A stretch of 64,000 nt of DNA, taken from positions 1-64,000 of the forward strand of contig PXRL01000027.1 of assembly GCA_003020965.1 (NCBI GenBank), given 5' to 3'. This stretch comes from Halobacteriales archaeon QS_4_69_225. GTDB lineage: Archaea > Halobacteriota > Halobacteria > Halobacteriales > Haloarculaceae. Below the pieces are notes generated by a model. That model was not told where the DNA came from and ran no database searches. It saw only the letters and a program-made list of their open reading frames with translations. This document shows, piece by piece, positions 33,779-42,674 of this stretch. The position numbers and the translations under genes are program-made. Position 1 is the stretch's first letter. Each line of letters starts with the position of its first letter.

Positions 33779-34657
33779 GTGGGGCGAGCGGTGACGCGGG
33801 TCCGACCCGGGGCCGTCGGGGACCGGGTGACCGGCGTTCGGGCGCTGTGGGCGGCCGTCCGTCCCGGCCGGCTCGCTGCCGTCGTCGGCGTCGCCGCCTT
33901 CGGCGTCGCCGTGGCCGTCGGCGACGGGGCGGCGCTCGAACGGCGGCGCGTCGTCGCCCTGCTGGCGCTGCCTCCGGTCGTGACCGGCGTCGAGGCCGTC
34001 GCCGGGGCGCGAGCCGACGACGCCCGCGGCGCGTCGCCGTGGACGGCGGCGGTCGCGCTGCTGTGCGGCGCGGCCGCGGCGGCGCTGATCGTGGTCGCCG
34101 ACGCACCGGCGTCGGCCGTCTGGCTGCTCGTCGCCGTCGCCGGCCTGAGCGTCGTCGGCCCGCTGTCGCCGCTGTCGCTCGCCGGCCGCGGTCTCGGCGT
34201 TCCCGTCGCCGTGCTGTACTGGGGGTTCGCGCTCCCCGGCTACGGCGCGGCGGCCGTCGGGCGGACGGGCCGGACCGTCGCGCTGACTCTGCTGCCGTTC
34301 GCCCTGCTCGTCGTCGCCGTGCGGCTCGAGGCCGTCTGGCCGCGGCGACACGCCGACGCCTACGTCGGTCACGACACCCTCGCGGTCCGGTGGTCGCCCC
34401 GGTGGCTGCGGGCGGTCTACGCGGTCGCCGCCGTGGCCGCGTTCGGGGCGCTGGTCGCGCTGACCGACGGCGTCGTTCCGGCGGCACCCGACGTCTTCTC
34501 CTGGTCGGCGACCATCGCGGCGCTGCCGGCGATGCCCGTCACGGCGTGGGGCGTCGTCCGGTTCACCCGGCGGCGACGGCCGTATCCCGCCGCCGTCGCC
34601 GCGGGGCTGGTCGCCGCACTCCAGTCGGCGACGTGGGCGTACGCGGCACTCGGCTGA
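33779..34657 (+). CDS. UbiA-like multipass membrane protein
   Basis: Up to 292 residues from the GTG at 33779; a GTG at 33791 is equally possible. About eight hydrophobic helices (for example LAAVVGVAAFGVAVAVG, AAVALLCGAAAAALIVVAD, VWLLVAVAGLSVVGPLSPL, VALTLLPFALLVVAV) and an R-x-x-D-A-Y-V-G-H-D-T-L-A-V-R segment after the fifth helix, which resembles the second Asp-rich loop of UbiA/MenA prenyltransferases. The first NDxxDxxxD motif is replaced by GARADDARG, so catalytic activity is doubtful. It begins shortly after the phosphoribosyltransferase gene. A degenerate or divergent prenyltransferase is my best call. Confidence 0.6.
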   Translation: MGRAVTRVRPGAVGDRVTGVRALWAAVRPGRLAAVVGVAAFGVAVAVGDGAALERRRVVALLALPPVVTGVEAVAGARADDARGASPWTAAVALLCGAAAAALIVVADAPASAVWLLVAVAGLSVVGPLSPLSLAGRGLGVPVAVLYWGFALPGYGAAAVGRTGRTVALTLLPFALLVVAVRLEAVWPRRHADAYVGHDTLAVRWSPRWLRAVYAVAAVAAFGALVALTDGVVPAAPDVFSWSATIAALPAMPVTAWGVVRFTRRRRPYPAAVAAGLVAALQSATWAYAALG

Positions 34658-34670
34658 CCGCGTGGGATGG

Positions 34671-35022
34671 TGTTTAGTGAGAAGGAAGTAGCACCTTTCA
34701 GCGGTGATGATGGCGTGTCCGAACGCCCCCTTCCGCTGGCGGGCTGCGGCTCACGGCTCGCTTCGCTCGCCGGCAGAGCGACGCTCTGCCGAGCCCTCGC
34801 TCGTTTCACTCGCGAGGACGCCGTTCGCAACGTCGAGATACCTCGCTCCCGCTCGGTATCTCGCAACGCCTCGCTGCGCGCGGCCTCCGGCCGTGCTTGC
34901 GTCGGCTCGCCCCGCTCCGCGGCTCCCTGCGGTCACCGCTCGGCCTCGCAACGCGAGCGGTCGGCCCCATTCGAGTTCTCACCCGACGTCGGCTGACCGG
35001 CCGGCTCTCTCGTAACTAAACA
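34671..35022. repeat. 352-bp palindrome-rich element with 8-bp inverted ends
   Basis: TGTTTAGT at 34671-34678 and ACTAAACA at 35015-35022 are exact inverse copies bounding a stretch dense in GC palindromes, including GGCAGAGC/GCTCTGCC (about 34,762-34,779), GAGATACC/GGTATCTC (about 34,836-34,859) and GGCTCGCTTCGCTCGCC. Short open frames across it (for example 34,704-35,015) read Arg/Ser/Ala-rich nonsense and show no family. It separates the UbiA-like gene from mtnP; no promoter for mtnP is obvious inside it. Confidence 0.65.
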
Positions 35023-35074
35023 GGGCAGCGCGCGGGACGCATAGACAGAAGTACCACCCGGCCGAAGGCCGGCC

Positions 35075-35920
35075 ATGCTCGGCATCATCGGCGGCAGCGG
35101 TATCTACGAGGCGCTCGGCTTCGAGAACAGCCACGAGAAACGCGTCCGGACGCCGTTCGGGGCGCCGAGCGCCCCGCTGGAGATCGGCGAGATCGCCGGC
35201 ACCGACGTCGCCTTCCTCCCGCGACACGGCCGGGACCACCGGTACGACCCGACCGCGGTCCCCTACCGGGCCAACGTCCACGCGCTGAAGCAGGTCGGCG
35301 TCGACCGGGTCGTCGCGACCAACGCCGTCGGCAGCCTCCGGGAGGAGCTGTCGCCGCGGACGCTCGTCGTCCCCGACCAGCTGTTCGACCGCACCCGCGA
35401 CCGCGAGCGCTCCTTCTTCGGCGACGGCGTCGTCGTCCACGTCTCGATGGCCGACCCCTTCTGCGGCCGGCTGGCCGACCGCATCGCCGACCGCGCCGGC
35501 GCGACCGACGCCGACCTCGTCGCCGGCGGTACCCACGTCACCATCGAGGGCCCGCAGTTCTCTACCCGCGCCGAAAGCGCCTTCTACCGCGACCGTGGCT
35601 ACGACATCATCGGCATGACGACCGTCCCGGAGGCACAGTTGGCCCGCGAGGCCGAGCTGTGCTACGCCCCGCTGGCCGGCGTCACCGACTACGACGTCTG
35701 GCACGACGACGAGGAGGAGGTGTCCGTCGAGACCGTCCTGGAACACGCCGCCGCCAACGAGACGTCGATGTCGGCGATCATCGAGGCCCTCGCCGGCGAC
35801 CTCCCCGACCGCGACTGCGACTGTGGCCACGCCCTCGACGGCGCGGTCAACACGCCGCCGGAGGCGATCGACCGCGAGACGCGACGGGAGCTGTCGTTGC
35901 TCCTCGACGAGCGCCTGTAA
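35075..35920 (+). CDS. mtnP: S-methyl-5'-thioadenosine phosphorylase
   Basis: 281 residues. Cleaves methylthioadenosine with phosphate to adenine and methylthioribose-1-phosphate. MLGIIGGSGIYEALGF, FLPRHGRDHRYDPTAVPYRANV, ATNAVGSLREELSPRTLVVPDQLFDRT and EGPQFSTRAESAFYRDRGYDIIGMTTVPEAQLAREAELCY (split here for length) match the family, and the MTTVPEA segment marks MTA rather than inosine/guanosine specificity. The C-terminal CDCGHAL is typical of haloarchaeal members. It ends one base before the scpA stop, so the two genes converge with no gap. Confidence 0.93.
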   Translation: MLGIIGGSGIYEALGFENSHEKRVRTPFGAPSAPLEIGEIAGTDVAFLPRHGRDHRYDPTAVPYRANVHALKQVGVDRVVATNAVGSLREELSPRTLVVPDQLFDRTRDRERSFFGDGVVVHVSMADPFCGRLADRIADRAGATDADLVAGGTHVTIEGPQFSTRAESAFYRDRGYDIIGMTTVPEAQLAREAELCYAPLAGVTDYDVWHDDEEEVSVETVLEHAAANETSMSAIIEALAGDLPDRDCDCGHALDGAVNTPPEAIDRETRRELSLLLDERL

Positions 35921-37093
35921 TCAATCGTCGGCCGCCGCCGTCCCCTCGGTACCGACGGCCGCCGGGTCCTGTATCCAGAGGTCCCCGAAGCAGTCGTCCT
36001 GTTCGAGCCGCACCCGTCCCCGGTGGGCCAGGAACAGCAGTCCGAGGAACGTATCGACGACCGAGCCGCCGGCCTCCCGCACTTCGGCGAACAGCACCTC
36101 GTCGCGACCCCCGTCGTAGCGGGCTTGCAGCGCGACGTAGACGTCGTTGACGATGTCCTCCATGTGCTCGTCGTGGGCCGTCCCGGTGACGTCGTCGGCG
36201 GTCGGCTCCGCGTCCATCCGGAAGTCGTCACCGGCGCGGTAGTCCAGCGTCCGGGTCCCGCGGTCGTACTCCGACGGCGACCCCGAGGTGTCGTAGCTCC
36301 GGGACTCCTTCCACCAGCTGTCACGCTCCCGCTCCCGGAGGTCGCGGACGAGCTCGTCCAGCGTCTCCGGCGTCCCGCGGGCCCGCTTGCGCTCGATGCG
36401 CCGTTCGACCTCGCGTTCGAGCTGGTCGAAGGGGTCGACCCCGGCGCCCGGCGCCTCCCCGGGCGGCTCGGCCTCCCAGGGCTCCGCCGGCTCGTCGAAC
36501 TCGTCCGGCTCCTCCGGCTCCTCCGGCTCGTCGGCCCACATCGCGTCGCTTTTCATCCGCAGCAGTACCGACGCGTAGAACAGCGCCCGCCCGCCGGTCC
36601 GGATGTCCGCCTCGTCCAGCCGGTCCAGGAACTTGTCGGTGACCCGCACCACGTCGATGTCCCAGGGGTCGATCTCGCCCTCCTCGGCGAGCTGGACCAG
36701 CAGCTCGACCGGCTCGACCTCGTCGTCGCCGTCGCCGTCGGTGGAGGCGTCGACCGCCGAGAGGACGCCGTCGCCGTTGCCATCGCTGTTCGTCGGGTCG
36801 CCGAGGCCCGCCCCGTCGGCCGCGTCGGCGTCCCGGGGTCGCTCACCGTCGTGACCCGCGATGTCCAGCGGAATCTCGTCGGCCCCGCTGCCGTCGGCCC
36901 GGGGCTCGTCACTCGGGGGGTCGCTCGATTCTTCCGAGGGTTCGCTTCGCTCACCCTCGCTATCTCGCGGGTCGCTCTGCTCCCCGCTCGATTCTTCCGA
37001 GGACTCCCTTCGGTCGTCCTCGCTACCTCGCGGCTCACTACGTTCGCCGCTCGCTTTTTTCGAGGGTTCGCTTCGCTCACCCTCGCTAGTCAT
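35921..37093 (-). CDS. scpA: ScpA, kleisin partner of SMC, with repetitive palindrome-encoded N-terminus
   Basis: 390 residues. The kleisin core begins near residue 127 (EPVELLVQLAEEGEIDPWDIDVVRVTDKFL, split here) and the C-terminal winged helix near residue 330 (MEDIVNDVYVALQARYDG, VVDTFLGLLFLAHRGRVRLEQ). The first ~62 residues are five imperfect repeats of S-E-G-E-R-S-E-P-S type, encoded by GC-rich palindromes at about 36,905-37,093. They are followed by an acidic low-complexity stretch. This head has no counterpart in ordinary ScpA. The gene overlaps smc by 8 bp (start 37093, smc stop 37086). ScpA bridges the SMC heads in chromosome condensation. Confidence 0.92.
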   Translation of the reverse strand: MTSEGERSEPSKKASGERSEPRGSEDDRRESSEESSGEQSDPRDSEGERSEPSEESSDPPSDEPRADGSGADEIPLDIAGHDGERPRDADAADGAGLGDPTNSDGNGDGVLSAVDASTDGDGDDEVEPVELLVQLAEEGEIDPWDIDVVRVTDKFLDRLDEADIRTGGRALFYASVLLRMKSDAMWADEPEEPEEPDEFDEPAEPWEAEPPGEAPGAGVDPFDQLEREVERRIERKRARGTPETLDELVRDLRERERDSWWKESRSYDTSGSPSEYDRGTRTLDYRAGDDFRMDAEPTADDVTGTAHDEHMEDIVNDVYVALQARYDGGRDEVLFAEVREAGGSVVDTFLGLLFLAHRGRVRLEQDDCFGDLWIQDPAAVGTEGTAAADD

Positions 37094-40000
37094 CGGCCAC
37101 CACCCCCTCCGCCGACAGGTCGATACCGGTCACGGCCGAGACGTTGTCCTCCTGCATCGTCACGCCGATGGCCCGCTCGGAGCGTTCCAGCAGCGCCGAG
37201 CGGTGGGAGACGACGACGAACTGCGCCTCGCCGGCCAGTTCCTCCACCATGTCGCCGACCATCTCCGCGTTGGCGGCGTCGAGAAACGCGTCCACCTCGT
37301 CGAGCGCGTAGAACGGCGCCGGGTTGTGCCGCTGGATGGCGAAGATGAACGCCAGCGCCGTCAGGGACTTCTCGCCGCCGGACATCGCATCGAGTCGCTG
37401 GACCGGCTTGTCCTCCGGCTGGGCCCGCATCGTCAGCCCGCCCTCGAACGGCTCCTCGGGGTCATCGAGGACCAGCTCCCCGGTCCCGCCGGAGAGCCGC
37501 GCGAATATCTCCTCGAACTGCTCGTTGATGGCCTCGTAGGCTTCGGTGAACGTCTCCCGCTTGCGGGCCTCGTAGGCGTCGATGCGCTCGCGGATCCCGT
37601 CGGCCTCCTCGACCAGCGTCGCCCGCCTGTCGCGCAGCTCCTCGAGGTCGGCCTCGACGTCGTCGTACTCCTCGATGGCGAGCATGTTCACCGGCTCCAG
37701 CGCCGCCATCTCCTCGTCGAGGCGGTCGATCTCCGCCTCGACGTCGTCGTGGTCCGGCACCGCCTCGGGGTCGTAGTCACCGACCTGGGCCTCCAGCTCG
37801 TCGATCTCCCACTCCAGGCGGTCGACGTCGTCCTGCAGCGACTCGAGGTCGGCCTCGACGTCGGCGACCGCCTCCGCCTGCTCGTCGCGGGCGTGTTTGG
37901 CGTCGTCCAGCTCCGTCCGCAGCGTCTCGCGTTCGGCCTTGAGATCCGCCAGCTCGTCTTCCAGCTCCTCGACGGCCGCCTCCTTCTTTTCGAGGGCGGC
38001 CTCCTTGTCGGCCACCTCCGCCTCCAGCTCCGCGATGGCCTCCTCGGCCTCGGCCTTCCGGTTCTGGGCCGTCTCGACGTCGTCGTGCAGCTCCTCGATC
38101 GCGTCCTCGGCGTACCCCTTCTCCAGCTCGAACTCGTTCAGGTCGCCGTCGAGGTCGTCCATCCGGTCTTCGAGGTCCGCGATCTCCTCGCGGATGCGCT
38201 CGGCCTCGCCCGTCAGCTCCGGGATGTCCGAGTCCTGTAGTTCCGCCTTGAGCTCCTCGATGTCGGCTTCGAGCTCTTCGATCTCGGCGGTCTTGGCGTC
38301 GATGTCCGACTCGACGTTCGTCATCTCGTCGGCGACCTCCTCGCGCTCGGCCTCGATGTCGGCGAGTTCCTCTTCGAGCCGGTCGATCCGCGCCTCGACG
38401 TCGCCCCGCTTCTCCTCGACGGCGGCGATGTCCGTTTCGATCTCCCGGACCTGTTCGGCGGCGTCGGACTGGCGGTCCCGGGCGTCGTCGAGTCGCTCCT
38501 CGACGTCCCGGAGGTCCTCGCGGACGGACTGCTTTTCGGCCTCCAGTTCCGTGATGCGCTCGGCGACCCGTTCGAGCTGGCCCTTGCCGCTCTTGGTGAA
38601 GGAGTACCGCGAGCCGGACTTCGAGCCGCCGGTCATCGCGCCGGACTTCTCGACGAGGTCGCCGTCCAGCGTCACGATGCGGAACTCGCCCATCAGCTCG
38701 CGGGCGGTGTCCATGTCCTCGACGACCAGCGTGTCACCGACGACGTATGAGAACACCGCGGCGTACGTCGGGTCGAAGTCGATGAGGTTGTACGCGAAGT
38801 CGACGACGCCCGGCAGCGTCGGCGCCGACGGCAGCGACCGCCGTCCCATCTCCGTCATCGGCAGGAACGTCGCCCGGCCGGCGTTGCGGGACTTCAGGTG
38901 GTCGATACACCGTTGGCCGACGCCGTCGTCGTCGACGACGACGTTCGCCAGCCGCCCGCCGGCGGCCGTCTCGCAGGCCGTCGCGTACTCCGGGTCGACG
39001 CCGCCCAGCTGCCCGACCGTGCCGTGGACGCCGTCGAAGCCGGCGTTCAGCACCGTCGTCACCGCTCGGCCGTAGGAGTTGTCCCCGCTCTGACCGGCCT
39101 TCGCCTCCAGCTCGGCGTACTCCTGCTGTTTCGCCGACAGCTCGTCCTCGACGTCCCCGAGGTCGTCCTTTAGGGCGCGCTTTTCCTCCCGGAGGTCCGC
39201 GACCACCTCGTCGATGTTCTTGCGGTTGGCCTCGGCCTTCTCCAGCTCCCGGCGAAGGTCCTCGAGGTCGGTGTCCAGCTCCGGCAGCTCCGCCTCGGCG
39301 GCCTCGATTTCTTCCTGCTTTTCGCGCTCTTCCTTCGAGCGCCGCCGGGACTCGTCGAGCAGCCGGTCCTGCTCGCGCTGGAGCTCGTTGCGCTCGTCGC
39401 GGGCGGTCTGGACCGCCTCGCGTTTCGCCTCGAGCTCGTCGCGGACGGCCTCGTACTCGGTGTCGACGGCCTCGATTTCGGCCTCGATGGACGCCAGCTC
39501 CTCCTGCTTCTCGACGACGTCGGCCTTCAGCGACGACTTCTCGACCTTCACGTTCCGGATCTCCGCCTCCAGCTCCTCGATGTTCTCCTGCTTGCGGTCG
39601 ACCTGGACGAACGCCTCCCGGCGCTCGCTTTCGGCGTCCTCGACGGTCTCCTCCTCGGCGGCGATGCGGTCCTCCAGGCGGGTGATCTCGCCTTTGACCG
39701 CCTCGATCTCTCGCTTCAGCTCGATCTGTTCGTCCTCGCCCTTCCGCTCGATCTCGGCGTCGAGGTCCGTCAGGTCCTCATCGAGGCGGGTGACCCGGCC
39801 CCGCCGCTCGTCGAGCTCGCGCCGCAGCTCCTCGAGTTCGGTCTCTCGTTCGTCGACGTCCTCGCGGGTCGCCGCCAACTCCTCGCGTTTGTCCTCCAGC
39901 TCGGCGGCCTTCAGATAGCCCTCGTACTCCGCTTTCTCCTCGCGGAGCTCCTGGTACTCGAGGGCCGTCTCCCGCTCCTCGGAGAGCTGTTCGAGCCGCT

Positions 40001-40661
40001 CCTGTTTCTCCTCGACCCGGAGTTCGGCCTCGTCGACGCGCTCCTGGACGGTCTCCAGCTCCTCGAGGGCGTCGGCCTTCTTCGCGTCGAACTCCGCGAC
40101 GCCGGCGATCTCGTCGATGATCTCGCGGCGGGAGCCCGCCGTCATCGTGATGATCTCGGTCACGTCGCCCTGCATCACGACGTTGTACCCCTCCGGCGTC
40201 ACGCCGGCCTGCGCCAGCAGGTCCTGGATGTCCGAGAGGTTCACCGACCGGCCGTTGAGGTAGTAGTACGAGTAGTAGGTGTCCGCGTCGGTCTGCTTGA
40301 CCCGGCGCCGGATGGAGACCTCCTCGACGTCGCCGACCGTCTCGGAGCCGGCCGCCGAGACGACCTGCTCGCGGGTCAGCGTCCCGTCGCCGTTGTCGAG
40401 GACGACCTCGACGCTGGCCTCCCGCTCGCCGTCGAAGCTCTCGTCGTCCTCGTGGCCCGGGTTGTAGATGAGGTCGGTCAGCTTCTCCGCGCGGATGCCC
40501 GAGGTCCGGGCCAGCCCCAGCGCGAACAGAACGGCGTCGATGATGTTCGACTTCCCGGAGCCGTTCGGGCCGCTGATGGTCGTGAAGTCCTCGTACAGCG
40601 GAATGCGGGTCTTGCGACCGAAGCTCTTGAAATCGTCCAGTACGAGCTGTTTGATGTGCAT
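37086..40661 (-). CDS. smc: Chromosome segregation protein SMC
   Basis: 1191 residues. N-terminal Walker A SGPNGSGKSNIIDAVLFALG (about 30-49), long coiled-coil arms rich in Glu, Arg, Asp and Leu, a hinge at about 520-680 (GRAVTTVLNAGFDGVHGTVGQLG, GEFRIVTLDGDLVEKSGAMTGG), the second coiled coil, then the C-terminal signature LDAMSGGEKSLTALAFIFAI and Walker B PAPFYALDEVDAFLDAANAE. All ATPase motifs needed for head engagement are present. It is in an operon with the small coiled-coil gene upstream (23 bp) and scpA downstream (8-bp overlap). Confidence 0.96.
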   Translation of the reverse strand: MHIKQLVLDDFKSFGRKTRIPLYEDFTTISGPNGSGKSNIIDAVLFALGLARTSGIRAEKLTDLIYNPGHEDDESFDGEREASVEVVLDNGDGTLTREQVVSAAGSETVGDVEEVSIRRRVKQTDADTYYSYYYLNGRSVNLSDIQDLLAQAGVTPEGYNVVMQGDVTEIITMTAGSRREIIDEIAGVAEFDAKKADALEELETVQERVDEAELRVEEKQERLEQLSEERETALEYQELREEKAEYEGYLKAAELEDKREELAATREDVDERETELEELRRELDERRGRVTRLDEDLTDLDAEIERKGEDEQIELKREIEAVKGEITRLEDRIAAEEETVEDAESERREAFVQVDRKQENIEELEAEIRNVKVEKSSLKADVVEKQEELASIEAEIEAVDTEYEAVRDELEAKREAVQTARDERNELQREQDRLLDESRRRSKEEREKQEEIEAAEAELPELDTDLEDLRRELEKAEANRKNIDEVVADLREEKRALKDDLGDVEDELSAKQQEYAELEAKAGQSGDNSYGRAVTTVLNAGFDGVHGTVGQLGGVDPEYATACETAAGGRLANVVVDDDGVGQRCIDHLKSRNAGRATFLPMTEMGRRSLPSAPTLPGVVDFAYNLIDFDPTYAAVFSYVVGDTLVVEDMDTARELMGEFRIVTLDGDLVEKSGAMTGGSKSGSRYSFTKSGKGQLERVAERITELEAEKQSVREDLRDVEERLDDARDRQSDAAEQVREIETDIAAVEEKRGDVEARIDRLEEELADIEAEREEVADEMTNVESDIDAKTAEIEELEADIEELKAELQDSDIPELTGEAERIREEIADLEDRMDDLDGDLNEFELEKGYAEDAIEELHDDVETAQNRKAEAEEAIAELEAEVADKEAALEKKEAAVEELEDELADLKAERETLRTELDDAKHARDEQAEAVADVEADLESLQDDVDRLEWEIDELEAQVGDYDPEAVPDHDDVEAEIDRLDEEMAALEPVNMLAIEEYDDVEADLEELRDRRATLVEEADGIRERIDAYEARKRETFTEAYEAINEQFEEIFARLSGGTGELVLDDPEEPFEGGLTMRAQPEDKPVQRLDAMSGGEKSLTALAFIFAIQRHNPAPFYALDEVDAFLDAANAEMVGDMVEELAGEAQFVVVSHRSALLERSERAIGVTMQEDNVSAVTGIDLSAEGVVADD

Positions 40662-40684
40662 GAGGGCGCCCGTGGACCCCGGAG

Positions 40685-40972
40685 TCAGGCGACGATGATG
40701 TCGTCGCCGGAGCCCGAGTTGTCCTCCTCTTCGGCCTCGTCGGGGTTAACGTCGTCGGCATCGGCGCCACCGGCGGCGTCGGCAGCCTCAACGTCGTCGC
40801 CCGTCGCCTCGCCGGTCGACCCGGTCTCGAGGATGTCGTAGCTCCCGTCGGCGCCGTCCTCGAGCGCCTGCAGCCGCTCTTTGGTCTCCATCAGTTCGTC
40901 GGTCAGCCCGTCGACGGTCGCTTCCAGTTCCTGCACCTTGGCCTCCAGTTCGTCCACGCGGTTCCCGGCCAT
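40685..40972 (-). CDS. Small coiled-coil protein heading the smc operon (DUF7518-like)
   Basis: 95 residues. Residues 4-42 form a leucine-heptad coiled coil (VDELEAKVQELEATVDGLTD, ELMETKERLQALEDGAD). The rest is an acidic Asp/Glu/Gly/Ala tail ending GDDIIVA. The family is a conserved haloarchaeal small protein (I believe DUF7518) usually found beside smc. It could be an SMC accessory; there is no direct evidence. It has its own TATA box and the smc start follows 23 bp after its stop. Confidence 0.8.
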   Translation of the reverse strand: MAGNRVDELEAKVQELEATVDGLTDELMETKERLQALEDGADGSYDILETGSTGEATGDDVEAADAAGGADADDVNPDEAEEEDNSGSGDDIIVA

Positions 40973-40996
40973 GGCTACGATTGACGCCCCCGCACG

Positions 40997-41005
40997 TATA
41001 AATTT
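40997..41005 (-). promoter_or_regulatory. TATA box of the smc operon
   Basis: On the minus strand AAATTTATA ends about 25 bp before the start at 40972, as expected for a leaderless transcript carrying the coiled-coil gene, smc and scpA. Confidence 0.7.
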
Positions 41006-41181
41006 GCGTCAGACACTACCAACGAGCCTGATACGTCCCGGCGTCGATCCGATCCCACGTCGTCGGCCGGTTCCACGGCGGCGACGGCGGCGTCTCTCCG
41101 TCGATTGTCAGGTCGAGCGGGCGCCGCCGCGGCCGGACCGAGCCCGTCAGGCTAAAGCCTCCCCGCGTCAATCGTCCGGTG

Positions 41182-42672
41182 ATGACCGCACGGACGGCGG
41201 AGACGCGCGAACTCGCGGCCGTCATCGGGCTGGAGGTCCACGTCCAGCTGGAGACGGAGACGAAGATCTTCTGCGGCTGTTCGACCGAGCCCGCCGACGA
41301 TGAGGCGCCGAACACGCGGACCTGCCCCGTCTGTCTCGGCCTGCCCGGCGCGCTGCCGGTCCTCAACGAGGCCGCCGTCGAGGCCGCAATCAAGGTCGGC
41401 AAGGCGCTCGGTTCGTCGATTCCCGAGGAGACGCAGTTCCACCGGAAGAACTACTACTACCCCGACCTGCCGAAGGACTTCCAGATCACCCAGTACGACG
41501 CCCCCATCTGCGACGGCGGCGAACTGGCGTTCAGCGTCGGCGACGACCGCCGGGCGGTCGGCATCGAGCGGGCCCACCTCGAGGAAGACCCCGGCAGCCT
41601 CACCCACGCCGGCGGCTCCATCGACACCGCCGACCGCACGCTCGTCGACTACAACCGCGCCGGCACGCCGCTGATGGAGATCGTCACCGCCCCGGAGTTC
41701 CGCGGCGCCGAGGAGGCCCGTGCCTTCCTCGCGAAACTGACCGAGGTGCTGGAGTACCTCGGCGTCTTCGACGCCCGACGGGACGGCTCCCTCCGGGTCG
41801 ACGCCAACCTCTCGATGGTCGACGCCGACGAACTGGCCGGCGACGGCGGCGTCGACGGCGCCGTCCTCGCCGACGCCAACCGCACCGAGGTGAAGAACAT
41901 CTCCAGCCACAGGGCCGCCGAGAAGGCCCTGGCCTACGAGGAGACCCGCCAGCGGAACGCCATCGAGCGCGGCCGCGAGATCGAACAGGAGACCCGCCAC
42001 TGGGACGAGGCCCGCGGGGTCACCGTCTCGATGCGCTCGAAGGAAGCCGAAAAGGACTACCGCTACTTCCCGGAGGCCGATCTGCCGCCGCTCCGGGTCG
42101 CCGATTGGAAGGAAGAGATCGACATCCCGGAACTGCCGGACGCCCGCCGCGAGCGGTTCCGCGGGGGGTACGGCCTCGACGGCGAGGCCGCCGCGAAGCT
42201 CACCTCCACGAAGCAGGTCGCGGACTTCTACGAGCGGGTCGCCGAGACGTTCGACCCCGACCTCGCGGCGACGTGGGTCGCCGACGCCCTGCTCGGCGAA
42301 CTCAACTACCGCGACATGTCGATTACGGACGTCGAGGGCCGCCTCGAGGAGTTCGCCCGCCTCGTCGAGCTGGTCGACGACGGGGAGATAACCGCCAAGA
42401 ACGCCGAGGAGACGGTGCTCCGGCGGATGCTCGACGACGGGCTCTCGCCGGACGAGGTCGTCGAGGAGGAGGACCTCGGCAAGACCGACGACGAGGAGGT
42501 CGCGGCCGCCGTCGCGGCGGCCATCGACGACAATCCCGGCGCCGTCTCCGACTACCACGCCGGCGAGGACGGCGCGCTGAACTTCCTGGTCGGGCAGGTG
42601 ATGCAGGCGACGGGCGGCAGCGCCGACCCCGGGACGGTCAACGAGCTCCTGCGGGCGGCACTCGAGGACTGA
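41182..42672 (+). CDS. gatB: Aspartyl/glutamyl-tRNA amidotransferase subunit B (GatB)
   Basis: 496 residues from the ATG at 41182; a GTG three bases upstream is less likely. GatB core: VIGLEVHVQLETETKIFCGCS, TCPVCLGLPGALPVLNEAAV (zinc Cys), HRKNYYYPDLPKDFQITQYDAPI, RAHLEEDPGSLTH and VDYNRAGTPLMEIVTAPEF. The C-terminal YqeY-like tail has VLRRMLDDGLSPDEVVEEEDL. In haloarchaea GatCAB converts Asp-tRNA-Asn to Asn-tRNA-Asn; the companion aspS at 53.9 kb fits that route. gatA and gatC are not in this window. Confidence 0.95.
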   Translation: MTARTAETRELAAVIGLEVHVQLETETKIFCGCSTEPADDEAPNTRTCPVCLGLPGALPVLNEAAVEAAIKVGKALGSSIPEETQFHRKNYYYPDLPKDFQITQYDAPICDGGELAFSVGDDRRAVGIERAHLEEDPGSLTHAGGSIDTADRTLVDYNRAGTPLMEIVTAPEFRGAEEARAFLAKLTEVLEYLGVFDARRDGSLRVDANLSMVDADELAGDGGVDGAVLADANRTEVKNISSHRAAEKALAYEETRQRNAIERGREIEQETRHWDEARGVTVSMRSKEAEKDYRYFPEADLPPLRVADWKEEIDIPELPDARRERFRGGYGLDGEAAAKLTSTKQVADFYERVAETFDPDLAATWVADALLGELNYRDMSITDVEGRLEEFARLVELVDDGEITAKNAEETVLRRMLDDGLSPDEVVEEEDLGKTDDEEVAAAVAAAIDDNPGAVSDYHAGEDGALNFLVGQVMQATGGSADPGTVNELLRAALED

Positions 42673-42674
42673 CC

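Noticed and set aside
34667..35015. Overlapping small ORFs of about 66-149 codons in the palindrome-rich element
   Set aside because: They are produced by repeated GC palindromes, occur on both strands and in several frames, and have no promoter or conserved domain.
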